Source: Gammaproteobacteria bacterium
GTDB lineage: Bacteria; Pseudomonadota; Gammaproteobacteria; SZUA-229
Length of the DNA stretch: 14,586 bases
Assembly (NCBI GenBank): GCA_011051475.1
Contig: DRLE01000088.1
Coordinates: 1 to 14,586, forward strand
Direction of reading: 5' to 3'
Both the position numbers and the translations under genes were made by a program. Of this stretch, positions 13,166 to 14,586 are shown one piece after another (positions within the stretch are counted from its first letter, which is position 1; each line of letters opens with the position of its first letter). The notes below the pieces were generated by a model. It was not told the origin of the DNA and made no database searches. It worked only from the letters and a program-made list of their open reading frames with translations.

Positions 13166-14586
13166 CTAAAGCAGATTAACCAGCTGCTGCACACCGGTTT
13201 TAATGGAGCTGGTGTCACTCATTTGCAGAATAGGCCGGACCTCGTCACGCAGGGTCTTCAGGCGGCTGTTGATAATAATGTGCTTGATTTCCAGCAGGGC
13301 ATTGGCCTGCACACTGAAATATTCCAGGCCCATGCCCAGCAGCAGGCGCGTGTACAGCGTGTCGCTGGCCATTTCACCGCACATTGAAACCGGTATGCCC
13401 GCCTTCTTGCCGGCGTCTATTACCATCTGGATCAGCCTGAGCACTGCCGGATGCAGGGGGTTGTAGAGGTAGTTGACCTCGTCATCGATACGGTCCAGCG
13501 CCAGCGTGTACTGGATCAGGTCATTGGTGCCGATGGAGAGAAAATCGAGCTTCTTTGCGAAGGCATCGGCGGCCAGAGCGGCGGCCGGTACTTCGATCAT
13601 GGCGCCGACCGGCACCTTGTCGTCAAAAGCGACCTTTTTCTTTTTCAGAATCTGTTTGGCTTCCTCAATCAGCGCCAGCACCTGATCGATTTCCTCGATA
13701 TTGGTCAGCATGGGAATCATGATGCGCACCGGTCCGAAGGCGGAGGCGCGCAGGATGGCCAGCAGTTGCGGCATAAAGTCCTGCGGTTCTTTCAGGCAAC
13801 GGCGGATGGCGCGCAGCCCCATGGCCGGGTTATGCGCCATCGGGCCGTGGTCGATAGTGTCCTGTATTTCCTTGTCGGCGCCCAGGTCCATGGTGCGGAT
13901 GGTCAGTGGTTTGCCGTCGAGCAGCTTGATGGCTTTTTTATAGGTTTTTAAATGTGTTTTCTCGTCGGGCCACTGGTTAAGCTCGATAAACAGCATTTCG
14001 GTACGGTACAGGCCAACGCCGGTATCGTCGATTTTCTTCAGCAGGCGTATGTCAGAGGGTTTGTCGATATTGCCGTGCAGGGTAATGCTGACCTTGTCCA
14101 GGGTAACCGCGGGCTTGCCGCTGAGTTCCTGCAACAGGTTGCGCTTGCTGATCTCCTCGCGCCGCAGGGCGCGGTAGTACTTCAGCGAACGCTTGTCCGG
14201 CGAAATAATAACAGTGCCGTTATGGCCGTCGATGACCAGGGTCTCTTCGCGTTTGATCAGGCTGCGCGCGTGATGCAGGCCAACAATGGCGGGAATACCG
14301 AGGTTTTTCGCCAGGATGGCGGTATGTGACAGTGGGCCGCCGTACTCGGTAACAAAGCCGGCAACTTTCTGCTGCTGCATGAGTATGGTGTCGGCCGGTG
14401 TCAGGTCATCGGCGACGACGATCTTCCCCCGGTAGTGCTGACCATCCACGGCATTACCGTTACCCGCCAGAGCGTGCTGTATGCGTTTGACTACGTGCAG
14501 CACGTCATCCTTGCGGGTGCGCAGATAGGGGTCTTCCATTTCCTCGAACACCTGTACCAGACGTTCGCTCTGCATCTGCAGCGCCC
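13166..14586 (-). CDS. ptsI: Phosphoenolpyruvate-protein phosphotransferase (Enzyme I), 5'-truncated by window
   Basis: Enzyme I takes phosphate from PEP onto a histidine and passes it to HPr, starting a PTS cascade. About 472 codons are visible; by alignment with Escherichia coli PtsI roughly 100 N-terminal residues lie off the right edge. Seen in order are the end of the HPr-binding helical domain (MEDPYLRTRKDDVLHVV), the phosphohistidine swivel domain with GGPLSHTAILAK (active His at 14324-14326), and the PEP-binding barrel with GVGLYRTEMLF, ILRASAFGPVRIMIPML, IGTNDLIQYTLALDR and the catalytic cysteine in MCGEMASD (Cys at 13379-13381). The active-site region is PtsI-like rather than like Escherichia coli PtsP (which has SHAAI). 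A GAF domain upstream cannot be excluded because the N terminus is outside the window. Many such bacteria use this protein for regulation rather than sugar uptake. That is inference. Confidence 0.93.
   Translation of the reverse strand, partial: ALQMQSERLVQVFEEMEDPYLRTRKDDVLHVVKRIQHALAGNGNAVDGQHYRGKIVVADDLTPADTILMQQQKVAGFVTEYGGPLSHTAILAKNLGIPAIVGLHHARSLIKREETLVIDGHNGTVIISPDKRSLKYYRALRREEISKRNLLQELSGKPAVTLDKVSITLHGNIDKPSDIRLLKKIDDTGVGLYRTEMLFIELNQWPDEKTHLKTYKKAIKLLDGKPLTIRTMDLGADKEIQDTIDHGPMAHNPAMGLRAIRRCLKEPQDFMPQLLAILRASAFGPVRIMIPMLTNIEEIDQVLALIEEAKQILKKKKVAFDDKVPVGAMIEVPAAALAADAFAKKLDFLSIGTNDLIQYTLALDRIDDEVNYLYNPLHPAVLRLIQMVIDAGKKAGIPVSMCGEMASDTLYTRLLLGMGLEYFSVQANALLEIKHIIINSRLKTLRDEVRPILQMSDTSSIKTGVQQLVNLL

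Overview
The window reads as chromosomal DNA of a free-living gammaproteobacterium. The evidence is the homodimer-type pyruvate dehydrogenase operon aceE-aceF-lpd, a Bax-type glucosaminidase, an MgtE magnesium channel, a ClsC-like phospholipase D lipoprotein and an Enzyme I of the PEP phosphotransferase system. Genus cannot be decided from the sequence. All long genes look like housekeeping or core accessory genes. The non-coding DNA between them is the unusual part.

Layout. Positions 1-4702 (minus strand) carry the pyruvate dehydrogenase operon in the order aceE, aceF, lpd; lpd runs off the left edge. E2 and E3 each carry one N-terminal lipoyl domain. Divergent from aceE is argG (5300-6517, plus). 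Convergent to argG is a 627-residue NERD nuclease/UvrD-type helicase (6831-8714, minus). Upstream of it, also on the minus strand, are a secreted glucosaminidase (9165-9893) and mgtE (9919-11274), spaced like an operon. A ClsC-like lipoprotein gene (11472-13037, plus) is divergent from mgtE and convergent with a 5'-truncated Enzyme I gene (13166-14586, minus).

Non-coding repeats. Four intergenic spaces (553-676, 4703-5299, 6518-6830, 8715-9164) hold structured repeats of at least three related designs. (i) Long inverted repeats built from a 10-bp unit CGCAAATRAA. (ii) 140-149 bp elements bounded by the inverted termini TGTCATYYTGAGCG. (iii) Outer arms of the GCGCGAAAGGCGCAAA type. They are nested like shells: the aceE-argG spacer has two perfect palindromic shells (29 and 32 bp) around a TGTCAT element. 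Two 96% identical 140-bp copies lie in direct orientation on either side of the nuclease-helicase gene, so that gene sits in a cassette-like arrangement. Small hairpins with an invariant CATCCATG centre and changing but still complementary arms recur inside or next to these elements. This nested, arm-covarying repeat system, and its bracketing of the NERD-helicase, is the best candidate here for something not well described.

Function. The genes fall into central carbon metabolism (pyruvate to acetyl-CoA), arginine synthesis, nucleic-acid processing or defence, envelope remodelling, magnesium homeostasis and PEP-dependent phosphorylation. Apart from the pyruvate dehydrogenase operon and the mgtE-bax pair, there is no sign that neighbours work together.
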